Origin: Candidatus Woesearchaeota archaeon
GTDB taxonomy: Archaea > Nanobdellota > Nanobdellia > Woesearchaeales > UBA11576
Length of the DNA stretch: 12,932 nt
Assembly (NCBI GenBank): GCA_030591125.1
Contig: JAUVBP010000010.1
Span: forward strand, 1 to 12,932
Direction: 5' to 3'
The notes under the pieces: model-generated
The model's database searches: none
The model's input: the letters and a program-made list of their open reading frames with translations, nothing else
Told to the model about the DNA's origin: nothing
In this document: one piece after another, positions 1 to 6,002 of the stretch
Position numbering within the stretch: the first letter of the stretch is position 1
Layout of the letters: each line of letters begins with the position of its first letter
Program-made: the position numbers and the translations under genes

Positions 1-1557
1 GAATCAGTCATAGAAGTGAAAGGTAAGGTGGTTGACCGGGAACATATCAACAGGAACATGCCTACAGGGGATGTTGAAGTTGTAGTGGAAGATCTTACAG
101 TCCATAATGCTGCAGAGCCATTACCTGTTGAGTATAATGATCTTACGAAGATAACTGAAGATAATCGGTTGAAGTTCCGTTACCTGGACCTGAGAAGGCC
201 TGAGATGCAGCAGAACCTCATCACAAGACATAAGATCACCACACTTGCCAGATCATATCTTGACAAGCAGGATTTTGTCGAGATAGAGACACCTATACTT
301 GCAAAGTCAACACCGGAGGGTGCACGGGATTATCTTGTTCCGAGCAGGGTCCACCCAGGAGATTTTTTCGCTCTCCCACAGAGCCCACAACAGTACAAAC
401 AGTTGCTCATGGTCTCAGGATTTGACAGGTATTTCCAGATCGTCAAGTGTTTCAGGGACGAGGATCTTAGGGCAGACAGACAGCCAGAGTTCACCCAGAT
501 AGACATTGAGACTTCATTCTTGAGCCCTGATGATTTCTTCGAGATACTTGAAGGACTCATGGTAAAGCTCTTCAAAGACATCAAAGGCATAGACATAACG
601 CCTCCGTTCCCACGCATGACATACAAGGACGCGATGGACAGGTTCGGGATTGACCGACCCGATACGCGGTTCGGTCTTGAGCTCATAGACATATCAGAAG
701 TCGTGGGCAGATGTGATTTCAAGGTGTTCCAATCAGCTGTCGATAGCGGTGGTTGCGTGAAAGGGATTGTCGTAGAAGGTGCAGAGTTCTCACGGAAAGA
801 TTTTGACAGGTTCGAGAAGCACGTCAAGATATACGATGCAAAAGGCCTTGTCTGGTTCAGGATGGCTGACGAGCTTGAAGGTAACTGTGTAAAGTTCCTT
901 GACACAGAGACAAAAGAGAAGATCATCAATGTCGCAAAGCTCAAAAAAGGGAGTGTCCTGCTTGCTGTCGCAGACCATAAGCATTACACTGCAAACATCG
1001 CACTTGGTCAGCTGAGGCTGCTTCTTGGAAAGAAGCTTGGCCTGATCGACGAGAAACAGGATGATTTCCTATGGGTTGTCGATTTTCCTCTGTTTGAATA
1101 TGATGAGGATGAGCAGAGACATGTCTCCGTGCATCACCCATTCACATCACCGAAGATCGATCACATGAGATATCTTGAATCCGCACCTGAGAAGGTGCTG
1201 GCAGATGCATATGATCTTGTATGGAATGGTGTCGAGATAGCTGGCGGGTCTAAGAGGATCCATCAGCGAGAAGTGCAACAGACTGTGTTCTCTCTCCTGG
1301 GCATAGGAAAGGAAGAGGCAGAAGAGAAGTTCAGCATGCTCCTTGATGCTTTCAAGTACGGCGCACCTCCGCATTGCGGCATAGCATTCGGTCTTGACAG
1401 GCTTGTGGCATTGTTCACAGGAAATGAATCCATAAGGGAAGTCATAGCTTTCCCGAAGAACAAGACCTGTACTGCACTCATGGAAGGCGCACCGAGCAGC
1501 GTAGATACTCCCCAGCTGGATGAGCTGCACATAAGGCTCAAGGAAAAGAGTGACTAG
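1..1557 (+). CDS. aspS: Aspartyl-tRNA synthetase, bacterial type (5' end outside window)
   Basis: It charges tRNA-Asp (or tRNA-Asp/Asn) with aspartate in the cytoplasm. The frame is open from base 1, and the GTG at 16 is internal: the sequence there already matches the end of the N-terminal anticodon-binding OB domain, so about 70 residues are missing relative to the roughly 590-residue bacterial family. Counting from base 16, class II motif 1 lies near residues 86-95 (FVEIETPIL). Motif 2 is FRDEDLRADRQPEFTQID at 146-163, the bacterial form; archaeal/eukaryotic enzymes have FRAEE-type motifs. A GAD-type insertion fills roughly residues 220-330, again a bacterial trait. The C-terminus has HHPFTSP, AGGSKRIH, and the motif 3 region GIAFGLDRLVALFTG followed by IREVIAFPKN. 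The stop is TAG. Identity is very secure. What is odd is a bacterial-type enzyme in an apparently archaeal genome. Whether it also charges tRNA-Asn cannot be read here. Confidence 0.97.
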   Translation, partial: ESVIEVKGKVVDREHINRNMPTGDVEVVVEDLTVHNAAEPLPVEYNDLTKITEDNRLKFRYLDLRRPEMQQNLITRHKITTLARSYLDKQDFVEIETPILAKSTPEGARDYLVPSRVHPGDFFALPQSPQQYKQLLMVSGFDRYFQIVKCFRDEDLRADRQPEFTQIDIETSFLSPDDFFEILEGLMVKLFKDIKGIDITPPFPRMTYKDAMDRFGIDRPDTRFGLELIDISEVVGRCDFKVFQSAVDSGGCVKGIVVEGAEFSRKDFDRFEKHVKIYDAKGLVWFRMADELEGNCVKFLDTETKEKIINVAKLKKGSVLLAVADHKHYTANIALGQLRLLLGKKLGLIDEKQDDFLWVVDFPLFEYDEDEQRHVSVHHPFTSPKIDHMRYLESAPEKVLADAYDLVWNGVEIAGGSKRIHQREVQQTVFSLLGIGKEEAEEKFSMLLDAFKYGAPPHCGIAFGLDRLVALFTGNESIREVIAFPKNKTCTALMEGAPSSVDTPQLDELHIRLKEKSD

Positions 1558-1595
1558 AACCTTCCAAAGAGTGTATCGAAAAAAACAGCAAAAAC

Positions 1596-1605
1596 TTTTA
1601 TAAAT
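1596..1605 (+). promoter_or_regulatory. TATA box of the 119-residue gene
   Basis: TTTTATAAAT lies about 40-50 bases before the ATG at 1646. Transcription would start near 1626, just before the SD-like AGGGGTG at 1631-1637. This rules out the upstream in-frame ATG at 1604, which overlaps the TATA box. Confidence 0.6.
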
Positions 1606-1645
1606 GCTGCTACAATCATCCATTAAGAAAAGGGGTGTACAGTAC

Positions 1646-2005
1646 ATGAGTCTATTTTCAAAAAAAGAGGATACGAGATACATCAAGGAATTTGACAGCG
1701 CACTGGATTCTATCAACACTATTGCAAAAGAGTTCCGGGAGTCTCATTTCGAGACGCTGAAGATGTTCGGCAACAACTTCAAGAAGGAGAAAGGGAGATC
1801 TGATCTTGAAAAAGAACGTAAGCTTTTCGAGAGGCACATGGAAGTGCTGCAGAAGCTGAAGTTCCAGACAGACTTTCTGGTGGATGAGGCATTCAAGCTT
1901 GTCAGGAACGAGAGTGCCCTGACAGATAAGGACAGGGAAGAGCTCCTCAAGATCATGGCACCCAAGCCAAAGACAGGCATAAAAGTAGCCAAAAAAGACA
2001 GATAG
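1646..2005 (+). CDS. Hypothetical helical protein, 119 aa
   Basis: I do not recognise this family. The protein is charged and almost wholly alpha-helical in appearance, with heptad-like stretches between about residues 12 and 85 (for example ERKLFERHMEVLQKLKFQ). It ends in a basic tail (KPKTGIKVAKKDR). There is no signal peptide, membrane segment or cysteine pair. The start was chosen at 1646 because AGGGGTG (1631-1637) sits 8 bases upstream and a TATA box lies at 1596-1605; the frame is open further upstream to an ATG at 1604, but that codon would precede the predicted transcript start. It lies 88 bases after aspS with its own promoter, so it is probably not in the aspS operon. A soluble scaffold or nucleic-acid-associated helical bundle is possible but unsupported. 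Confidence 0.75.
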   Translation: MSLFSKKEDTRYIKEFDSALDSINTIAKEFRESHFETLKMFGNNFKKEKGRSDLEKERKLFERHMEVLQKLKFQTDFLVDEAFKLVRNESALTDKDREELLKIMAPKPKTGIKVAKKDR

Positions 2006-2061
2006 AAGGGCTAAAACACCATAATTCTGTTACCACTACTTAATAACTAATTTCCGGAAGA

Positions 2062-2070
2062 TTTATAAAG
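2062..2070 (+). promoter_or_regulatory. TATA box of the 295-residue gene
   Basis: TTTATAAAG lies about 38 bases before the TTG at 2105, predicting a start of transcription near 2092. The purine-rich SD-like stretch AGGGGATG (2092-2099) follows immediately. Spacing supports the TTG start, because the ATG at 2097 reads into a stop after seven codons. Confidence 0.6.
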
Positions 2071-2104
2071 GGTCAGATGTATCTTTTCGATAGGGGATGT
2101 TAAT

Positions 2105-2992
2105 TTGGGAGATGGATTAGCCAAAGTGATCAAGCTCAGTGATAGGATAGGCAGACCACGTAGAGCAAGACCTAGAACAGGACAGGGAGATCCATGCCAA
2201 ACCACAGACAGGCTTGTTCTTCGTATGCTCATTGTCGACCCTGAAGACACAGGCAACATCGACAAGGTCGTTTCACAGGTACGGCCCGGATCGAACATAT
2301 TCCTTCCATTGTACGAGGATCAGATATTCCATCCAGAGTTCACAGGACATCCGGAGTTCTATAGTAGACTGATAGGACAGCTGAAAGATAATGCTATATT
2401 CGCCACAACAGTCATGCCCATTTACAAGCACTGCAAAAGGCCACAGAAAGAAGACTGGCTCCAGCAGATCAATGACATCTTCCATGCACACTTCCAATCT
2501 ACCAGGATAATGACCATAACGTATGGACAGGACACATTAAAAGATAATCCTGATTGGAAATCAGGCCAAAAAGTCTACATCGGGACTGAAGAAGAAGTGC
2601 TACACACACTGTTGAGATTAGGACAGATGGCGATCGCAGCTAAGTTCGCAGAAGATGGTGCGGATATGCCCGAAGTCCCTGCAGTCATACCACCTTATCT
2701 CACCCAATCACAGGTCCAGTTCTGCTCATACATATCACAGCTTGAAGAGAGCATATATTCTGTCAATCCGGAAAAAGGGTTGCCGCGACACATACCTACA
2801 CGACCAAAGAGCGGATTTCTGTCTCGTCTTGGAAACAGACAGAGATTCACCAAGAAGATGGCTGTACGACGCGACAAGGAGATAAAAACTTTGCAGGACA
2901 TTACAAGAAGGATCTCCCAGCAGTATGCTTGTCAGGACAGGAAAGTCCATGAGTACCTGCCCATGAATCTTAAGATAGAGAACAAAAAATAG
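2105..2992 (+). CDS. Hypothetical protein, 295 aa, TTG start
   Basis: No family is recognised. The N-terminus (residues 15-25) is Arg-rich (GRPRRARPRTG). Residues 38-140 look like an alpha/beta domain with hydrophobic strands (LRMLIVDPED, SNIFLPLY, NAIFATTVMPIY, RIMTITYG). Residues 160-185 form a helix after GTEEEV. Residues 230-285 form a basic C-terminal region rich in R/K (SGFLSRLGNRQRFTKKMAVRR). The basic ends would suit nucleic acid binding, but this is inference. The TTG start is supported by AGGGG about 8 bases upstream and the TATA box at 2062-2070; the next methionine is residue 41, inside the first predicted strand. It faces a convergent gene with a 40-base A/T-rich gap. Confidence 0.75.
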   Translation: MGDGLAKVIKLSDRIGRPRRARPRTGQGDPCQTTDRLVLRMLIVDPEDTGNIDKVVSQVRPGSNIFLPLYEDQIFHPEFTGHPEFYSRLIGQLKDNAIFATTVMPIYKHCKRPQKEDWLQQINDIFHAHFQSTRIMTITYGQDTLKDNPDWKSGQKVYIGTEEEVLHTLLRLGQMAIAAKFAEDGADMPEVPAVIPPYLTQSQVQFCSYISQLEESIYSVNPEKGLPRHIPTRPKSGFLSRLGNRQRFTKKMAVRRDKEIKTLQDITRRISQQYACQDRKVHEYLPMNLKIENKK

Positions 2993-3001
2993 AATAACTG
3001 A

Positions 3002-3017
3002 TAATAAAAAAATTAAA
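3002..3017 (-). terminator. T-rich terminator of the 168-residue gene
   Basis: Read on the minus strand this is TTTAATTTTTTTATTA, starting 16 bases after the TAG stop at 3033-3035. Archaeal RNA polymerase terminates in such oligo-T tracts. A small TGGC/GCCA hairpin (3029-3040) overlaps the stop codon just upstream. Confidence 0.5.
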
Positions 3018-3032
3018 CGGGTTTTATGTGGC

Positions 3033-3539
3033 CTATGCCACCTTATTATATTCTTCTCGGATCTCTTGAGCACGCTTCATATTGAGCCTATTGATTGCAC
3101 CCATCGCATCTTTCATCATCTTTGCCATCTCTTCATGGGATTCTTTCAGTCCTGCAGATAACATCTGATCCATCTCAGCTTTGCTTGCAGCTTTTGTCGT
3201 TGCATACTCTCCGTACACAGTTATCAGGGCAGAAGAAAAACCTTGAAGATATTTAGCGACCTCTTTGACCGCCCTGGCCTGTATCTCTTTTGCCGCAGCA
3301 GGGGAACCGACATCCTCAAGTATAGATTCTATCCTGCGTCTATCTTTCGCAGACATGAGGTCGGCGGAAGATAACGGCTGCCTGATCTTGGCAAGTTTAC
3401 GTATGGGTTCCTCAACAGCCCTTGCTAATATGACTAATTTTTTTGCAGCGATCTCAGAAGCATGCGCATCTTCCATAGCAGCTTTCTGGAGTGCCCTTCC
3501 AGCACCCAGCTTCCCTCCTAAAAACCCAAAGAATCCCAT
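3033..3539 (-). CDS. Hypothetical helical protein with Gly-rich N-terminus, 168 aa
   Basis: Not recognised. The first 16 residues are hydrophobic and Gly-rich (MGFFGFLGGKLGAGRAL), too short for a membrane helix but possibly an amphipathic or membrane-touching segment. The rest is amphipathic helix, rich in Ala, Lys, Glu and Met, with a likely coiled-coil between about residues 110 and 165 (AEMDQML, HEEMAKMMKDAM, NRLNMKRAQEIREEY). The ATG is well supported: AGAGGTG (complement of 3547-3553) lies 7 bases upstream, and a TATA box (3606-3614) predicts a leader of about 45 bases. It is divergent from the Nudix gene and convergent with the 295-residue gene, so it is a single-gene transcript. An oligomeric membrane-surface or scaffold role is only a guess. 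Confidence 0.75.
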   Translation of the reverse strand: MGFFGFLGGKLGAGRALQKAAMEDAHASEIAAKKLVILARAVEEPIRKLAKIRQPLSSADLMSAKDRRRIESILEDVGSPAAAKEIQARAVKEVAKYLQGFSSALITVYGEYATTKAASKAEMDQMLSAGLKESHEEMAKMMKDAMGAINRLNMKRAQEIREEYNKVA

Positions 3540-3565
3540 TTCGTCACACCTCTAAATCATTAATG

Positions 3566-3578
3566 TCAATAATATTGA
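3566..3578. promoter_or_regulatory. AT-rich palindrome between divergent promoters
   Basis: TCAATA-A-TATTGA is a perfect inverted repeat with a one-base centre. It lies just downstream of the predicted transcription start of the 168-residue gene. It could be a repressor site, but AT-rich palindromes of this size also arise by chance. Confidence 0.25.
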
Positions 3579-3605
3579 TTGTTTGAAGAATAGCACCATT
3601 ACTGA

Positions 3606-3614
3606 TATTTAAAG
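3606..3614 (-). promoter_or_regulatory. TATA box of the 168-residue gene
   Basis: On the minus strand CTTTAAATA, about 70 bases before the ATG at 3539. The predicted transcript starts near 3584 and leaves room for the SD at 3547-3553. Confidence 0.5.
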
Positions 3615-3679
3615 ATATCCGCGATGAAAAGAACAACCACACACAAGAACAGGGCCTGAAACCCTTACTTTCAGTTAAA

Positions 3680-3688
3680 TTTTTAAAT
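3680..3688 (+). promoter_or_regulatory. TATA box, leaderless Nudix gene
   Basis: TTTTTAAAT is centred about 28 bases before the ATG at 3712, the distance at which transcription would start at or next to the start codon. No SD precedes the ATG, in agreement with a leaderless mRNA. Confidence 0.6.
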
Positions 3689-3711
3689 GGAGCCGTTTTA
3701 ATCACGTCGAT

Positions 3712-4083
3712 ATGCCTACAATATTACTAGCAGGATGCGCCATTCTGAAAGACGGTAAGATACTCCTTATTCGTAAGGCCGATAAGGAGCTCTGGGAACT
3801 TCCTGGAGGTACTGTCAAACAGAAAGGCGATGATGAACAGGCAGCGATATCTAAGACCAAAGAACAGATAGGTATAGTGCCTGAAGTGATACAGCAGTTC
3901 ACGCTTCTCGAATATCAGAACAACGGAAACAATATAGAAGCAGCCATCTTCGAATCTGACATAGAACCTGATTCATCATTCCTTCCTGGAGAAGGTATTG
4001 AAGAGATAAAGTGGTTCGAGACGGAAAGTCTGGATACAGAGAATGTAGGTGATGATGTAAAAGCGGTGCTTGAAGAGATCTGA
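3712..4083 (+). CDS. Nudix-fold protein with degenerate catalytic box, 123 aa
   Basis: Nudix hydrolases cleave nucleoside diphosphates linked to another group, using Mg ions bound by the box Gx5Ex7REUxEExGU. The fold is clear: strand LLAGCAILKDGKILLIRKA, then ELWELPGG, the box helix, and the later strand FTLLEYQ and IKWFE. The box runs from G33 to I55 with exact spacing, but position 39 is Gly instead of Glu, 47-48 are Ser-Lys instead of Arg-Glu, and 52 is Gln instead of Glu; only E51 and the glycines remain. Normal metal binding is therefore doubtful, and it may be a binding protein or a diverged enzyme. Start: ATG at 3712 fits a leaderless transcript. It is convergent with the mre11-like gene with a 24-base gap. 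Confidence 0.85.
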   Translation: MPTILLAGCAILKDGKILLIRKADKELWELPGGTVKQKGDDEQAAISKTKEQIGIVPEVIQQFTLLEYQNNGNNIEAAIFESDIEPDSSFLPGEGIEEIKWFETESLDTENVGDDVKAVLEEI

Positions 4084-4107
4084 TGAATTTACAAAGTAGA
4101 CCCTGAT

Positions 4108-5319
4108 CTATTCCTCAAAGACATTCTGCACTTCAACCAACACCCTCCTTTCATAATCTGACACTTTCTCCCCTTCATCTTTCTCTGTGTCAAGCACATT
4201 CATCAGGGTCTCAACAAGAGCTTTCTCTTCCTGCACGTCAAGCTCCAATGAACGTATCTGACCGACGTGCTCTTCGATGACCGACCGCTCTGCCTCTTCT
4301 GCACTGTCAGCCTTGACTTTTATCTCTTCAAACTCCTTTGATGCGAGCTTGCTCGTGTTCTTCATCACAGAATATGCTTTTTTTCCATGGAGGGTCTCAA
4401 TCACTTTGCTCAGGTCTATCTCAGAAGTCTTGCCTGAATCCAGTTTTCCGTATAGCCTCATCAGGACGATAGAATCCTTGACGCTCTTGCTCATCACCTC
4501 ATCAAGCAGGAGTTCTGTCGCTTGCTGCGGAGTCTTATTGGTACAGTCAAGACTCATGGTGATGACTGGAGCGAGAGCTATCTTCTGATGCGCAATCTTC
4601 CCCTCATCATAGATGTAGTACCCGCCACACCCGAGTTTCTCAAGCTCTGAAAAACTGTTCGGGAATGTAGGCCCGGGATAGGCGATCTTCTTGTACCCTT
4701 CCATGCTTGCCTCTTTGACTATATGGACGTGTCCTCCTGCATAATAATCAAACCCGCGCGGAAGCAATGATATCGGTGCGGCTTCCATCTTGGCCAGCTC
4801 TGCTGGCTTGAGTTCTGCAATTGCTGTGTGGAACATGAATATCTTGAATCCCTGTTCCTGCTCAAGGTTCTTCGTGACAAGGCCTTCATAGTGTGACTTC
4901 TCAAGCATCCCTTTCTTCCCTATCATGCCAGTTATCTTGGCACCAGTCTTGGGGTCGACAGTAAAATTGAGCTCTAGTTTTCCTTCAACTGATCTGCCTC
5001 TGCACACATTCTTGACAAGATCAGCCTCTTCCAGCACTTCAAGCATGGTCTTGCCTGAAGGTGAGAAATCATGGCTTCCTGCAATAGTATACACAGGTAC
5101 ACCTGCATCCTTGAGACGCTTGAGCTGGGTCACTGCGACCTTCAGGCTCTCTATAGGCGGCAGGCTGGTATTGAACAGGTCTCCTGCAATGAGGACGAAA
5201 TCAACATTTTCAGCAAGTGCACAGCCCATGACAGTGACAAAGGCCCTTGTACTGAGGTCCCTCATCTTAGGGTCTCTCCAGCTCCCCAGGTGGATATCTG
5301 CCATATGGATGAATTTCAT
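4108..5319 (-). CDS. mre11: Mre11/SbcD-like DNA repair nuclease, 403 aa
   Basis: A calcineurin-like phosphoesterase of the Mre11/SbcD family, which processes DNA double-strand ends together with Rad50, using two Mn ions. Motifs in order: DIHLG (D8, H10), AGDLF (D47), AGSHD (H83), FHTAI (H164) and GGHVH (H197, H199). The usual third motif is GNHD; here Ser82 replaces the metal-bridging Asn. The capping domain covers about residues 205-300. The C-terminus from about 330 is acidic and helical, with an E/V/L-rich end where Rad50 contact would be expected. ATG at 5319 directly precedes the first strand (MKFIHMADIHLG), so the start is secure. No rad50 follows it: the next gene downstream is convergent. 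The family call is firm; partner and exact specificity are open. It stands alone as a minus-strand transcript divergent from the acidic 157-residue protein. Confidence 0.92.
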   Translation of the reverse strand: MKFIHMADIHLGSWRDPKMRDLSTRAFVTVMGCALAENVDFVLIAGDLFNTSLPPIESLKVAVTQLKRLKDAGVPVYTIAGSHDFSPSGKTMLEVLEEADLVKNVCRGRSVEGKLELNFTVDPKTGAKITGMIGKKGMLEKSHYEGLVTKNLEQEQGFKIFMFHTAIAELKPAELAKMEAAPISLLPRGFDYYAGGHVHIVKEASMEGYKKIAYPGPTFPNSFSELEKLGCGGYYIYDEGKIAHQKIALAPVITMSLDCTNKTPQQATELLLDEVMSKSVKDSIVLMRLYGKLDSGKTSEIDLSKVIETLHGKKAYSVMKNTSKLASKEFEEIKVKADSAEEAERSVIEEHVGQIRSLELDVQEEKALVETLMNVLDTEKDEGEKVSDYERRVLVEVQNVFEE

Positions 5320-5374
5320 ATCAGAGAATAATGCCTGCTTGTTCTTTAATCTTGCTCCAGCAGGCCAGTAAGAC

Positions 5375-5382
5375 TTATAAAG
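5375..5382 (-). promoter_or_regulatory. Possible TATA box of the mre11-like gene
   Basis: On the minus strand CTTTATAA, about 60 bases before the ATG at 5319, giving a leader near 33 bases with no clear SD. A weaker ATTAAAG (complement of 5343-5349) would instead give a leaderless mRNA, so the choice is uncertain. Confidence 0.4.
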
Positions 5383-5389
5383 CTCCGAA

Positions 5390-5460
5390 TTTAGGTGTTT
5401 TGAGACCTAAAGCACCTGTTTTACACTCCAGAGCAGAATAAAAACATTTAAATACCTAAA
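5390..5460. promoter_or_regulatory. Three ACCTAAA motifs and an alternative hairpin between divergent promoters
   Basis: The 7-mer ACCTAAA occurs inverted at 5390-5396 and direct at 5405-5411, making a stem with an 8-base loop, and direct again at 5454-5460, where it runs into the TATA box of the 157-residue gene. A second, mutually exclusive pairing joins 5393-5401 (AGGTGTTTT) with 5409-5417 (AAAGCACCT), nine pairs including one G-T. The element lies outside both predicted transcripts, so it is better read as a protein-binding site than as an RNA structure. Confidence 0.4.
5446..5454 (+). promoter_or_regulatory. TATA box of the 157-residue gene
   Basis: ATTTAAATA predicts a transcript start near 5476. 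The GTG at 5486 would lie only 10 bases into the mRNA with no SD, whereas the TTG at 5513 is preceded by a six-G run at 5500-5505. Confidence 0.55.
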
Positions 5461-5512
5461 TACTCAGTTAATTGAACATTCATAAGTGACGAAACTTTCG
5501 GGGGGAACGTTT

Positions 5513-5986
5513 TTGAGCAATATTGATACAAATAAGGATAATCTTGCAGACATATTATTCGATGAGCTTTGTAGACCTATAGACACTGATGTAGACCACA
5601 TAAGATCAGTCAGGTATGATGAAGCGCTGATAGTTCTGAACTACATGCTTAAAGAGTACTCAAAAGCAGAAGATGCTGGAGAGACCAGCGAATATATGCT
5701 TCCCGCGGAGTTCACACCACAGGACAGGATGAAAGACCTTTTTGAGATGTCTCTGAAGAAAGAATATGATTGGGACACTGAAACAGAGACCACCAAACAC
5801 AAGAAGTGCAGCATCGTTTACACGAACCTAAGACACATATCTGATGGTTACAAAGCGACCCTTTCTGAAAAGATAGAAGATATAGACACACTCATACATG
5901 AAGGACTGAACAATCAATGTGCAAGCCATGGCGGAAGGCTTGACAGGGCCATAAGTTCCGATGATAAGTTTATTGAGCAGAATTGA
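5513..5986 (+). CDS. Hypothetical acidic protein, 157 aa, TTG start
   Basis: Not recognised. It is soluble, acidic and mostly helical: residues 5-60 are D/E-rich (DNLADILFDELCRPIDTDVD, then YDEALIVLNYMLKEYSKAED), residues 70-90 contain PAEFTPQDRMKDLFEMSLKKE, and the C-terminal third has two more helices (EKIEDIDTLIHEGL). It has three cysteines but no metal-binding spacing. The TTG start is preferred because GGGGGG (5500-5505) sits 7 bases before it; the alternative GTG at 5486 would add nine residues and has no SD. It lies divergent to mre11 and runs into the GGDEF-like gene with a 16-base convergent gap. Whether it works with Mre11 or the GGDEF-like protein cannot be told. Confidence 0.7.
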   Translation: MSNIDTNKDNLADILFDELCRPIDTDVDHIRSVRYDEALIVLNYMLKEYSKAEDAGETSEYMLPAEFTPQDRMKDLFEMSLKKEYDWDTETETTKHKKCSIVYTNLRHISDGYKATLSEKIEDIDTLIHEGLNNQCASHGGRLDRAISSDDKFIEQN

Positions 5987-6002
5987 CCGCCTGGCAGGAT
6001 TC

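Noticed and set aside
330..944. 204-residue open frame antisense to aspS, and a similar one at 1147-1719
   Set aside because: Both are mirror images of strongly coding sequence, with no TATA box or SD and serine-rich, low-sense translations.
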